Part shown: positions 5,610 to 5,922 of the stretch, one piece after another | How positions within the stretch are numbered: position 1 is the first letter of the stretch | Layout: the number at the start of each line of letters is the position of its first letter | DNA from: an uncultured Planctomycetaceae bacterium | Lineage (GTDB): Bacteria; Planctomycetota; Planctomycetia; Pirellulales; UBA1268 | Direction: 5' to 3' | DNA: 5,922 nt | NCBI GenBank assembly: GCA_903958265.1 | Contig: CAJBSQ010000731.1 | Location: 1-5,922, forward strand | Notes under the pieces: model-generated | Told to the model about the DNA's origin: nothing | The model's input: only the letters and a program-made list of their open reading frames with translations | Databases searched by the model: none | Position numbers and translations under genes: made by a program

Positions 5610-5922
5610 CCGCCTCCACCGCCGCACGCCCTGCCCGAGGACAAGGCTGCCGGCGAGCAGGGCCAGGGCGGCGGTCGAGGGCTCGGGCACAGCTGCGAAG
5701 GTCGGCGTGATCCCAGCCGCATAGGCCCCCGTGTCGTACAACCCGGCGGCCAACGACTCCGACTCGTCCAGGATGTCGAAGAGGCCGTCGTAGTTGAAAT
5801 CGCCGTCCGCCCACGACACCTGACCACCCCGACCGAACCGCCCTGCCGAGAGCAGTTTCGCGGCGTCCAGAATGTCGAACACGCCGTCGATGTTCGTGTC
5901 GCCGGGGGCCGCGAAGCCGACC
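5577..5922 (-). CDS. C-terminus of dockerin-like, PEP-CTERM-anchored extracellular protein (partial)
   Basis: Only the last 114 residues are present; the gene enters from the right edge and its catalytic or binding domains lie outside. Two calcium-loop repeats are visible: GDTNIDGVFDILD (residues 7-19 of the fragment) and GDFNYDGLFDILD (40-52). Their spacing, DxNxDGxxxxxD, is that of dockerin type I. A short linker then leads to VPEPSTAALALLAG (78-91), a hydrophobic helix and the basic cluster RRWRR (100-104), the PEP-CTERM sorting signal recognised by an exosortase. The full protein is therefore expected to be exported and processed at the cell envelope. Ten more residues (SEREAGEGQE) follow the basic cluster, a longer tail than usual, encoded within the overlap with the convergent gene. 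Dockerin repeats plus PEP-CTERM are typical of planctomycete secreted proteins. Confidence 0.88.
   Translation of the reverse strand, partial: VGFAAPGDTNIDGVFDILDAAKLLSAGRFGRGGQVSWADGDFNYDGLFDILDESESLAAGLYDTGAYAAGITPTFAAVPEPSTAALALLAGSLVLGQGVRRWRRSEREAGEGQE

Overview
The window is GC-rich bacterial chromosomal DNA, roughly two thirds G+C by eye, with strong G/C preference at third codon positions. It most likely comes from a planctomycete. The best clue is the fragment at the right edge: two dockerin-like calcium loops (GDTNIDG..., GDFNYDG...) followed by a PEP-CTERM anchor (VPEPSTAAL..., ending in an arginine cluster). This combination is common in Pirellulales-type planctomycetes. The lineage is an inference, because no rRNA or marker gene is present.

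Layout. Positions 1-263 hold a possible frame-disrupted 3' gene tail and the leader of the first clear gene. Positions 264-3837 hold three tightly packed plus-strand genes that look like one operon. The first encodes a class I SAM-dependent methyltransferase of the 'regulatory domain' (PKMT-like) type, and the second a small GNAT-like protein 11 bases downstream. The third encodes a MATE-family multidrug/metabolite exporter that overlaps the second through ATGA. Convergent to them on the minus strand (3913-4908) is a Fic-domain protein with an N-terminal inhibitory motif and a C-terminal MerR-type DNA-binding domain. A good sigma70-like promoter sits so close to its ATG that the mRNA should be leaderless. 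Positions 4909-5123 hold that promoter, a repeated heptamer around the -10 box, a possible small ORF with a strong ribosome binding site, and a 10-bp stem-loop. Positions 5124-5609 encode an unrecognised 161-residue membrane protein. Its 3' end overlaps by 33 bases the convergent end of the dockerin/PEP-CTERM protein, which runs off the right edge.

How the genes may work together. Methyltransferase, acyltransferase-like protein and exporter are probably co-transcribed and translationally coupled. Modification of a small molecule or protein together with efflux is possible, but nothing here identifies a substrate. The Fic-MerR protein appears to be a stand-alone unit with cis inhibition and possibly autoregulation. 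I see no CRISPR array, tRNA, rRNA, transposase or clear mobile-element boundary. The points most worth following are the Fic-MerR fusion with its compact promoter, and the methyltransferase whose conserved N-terminus is encoded upstream of any standard start codon.
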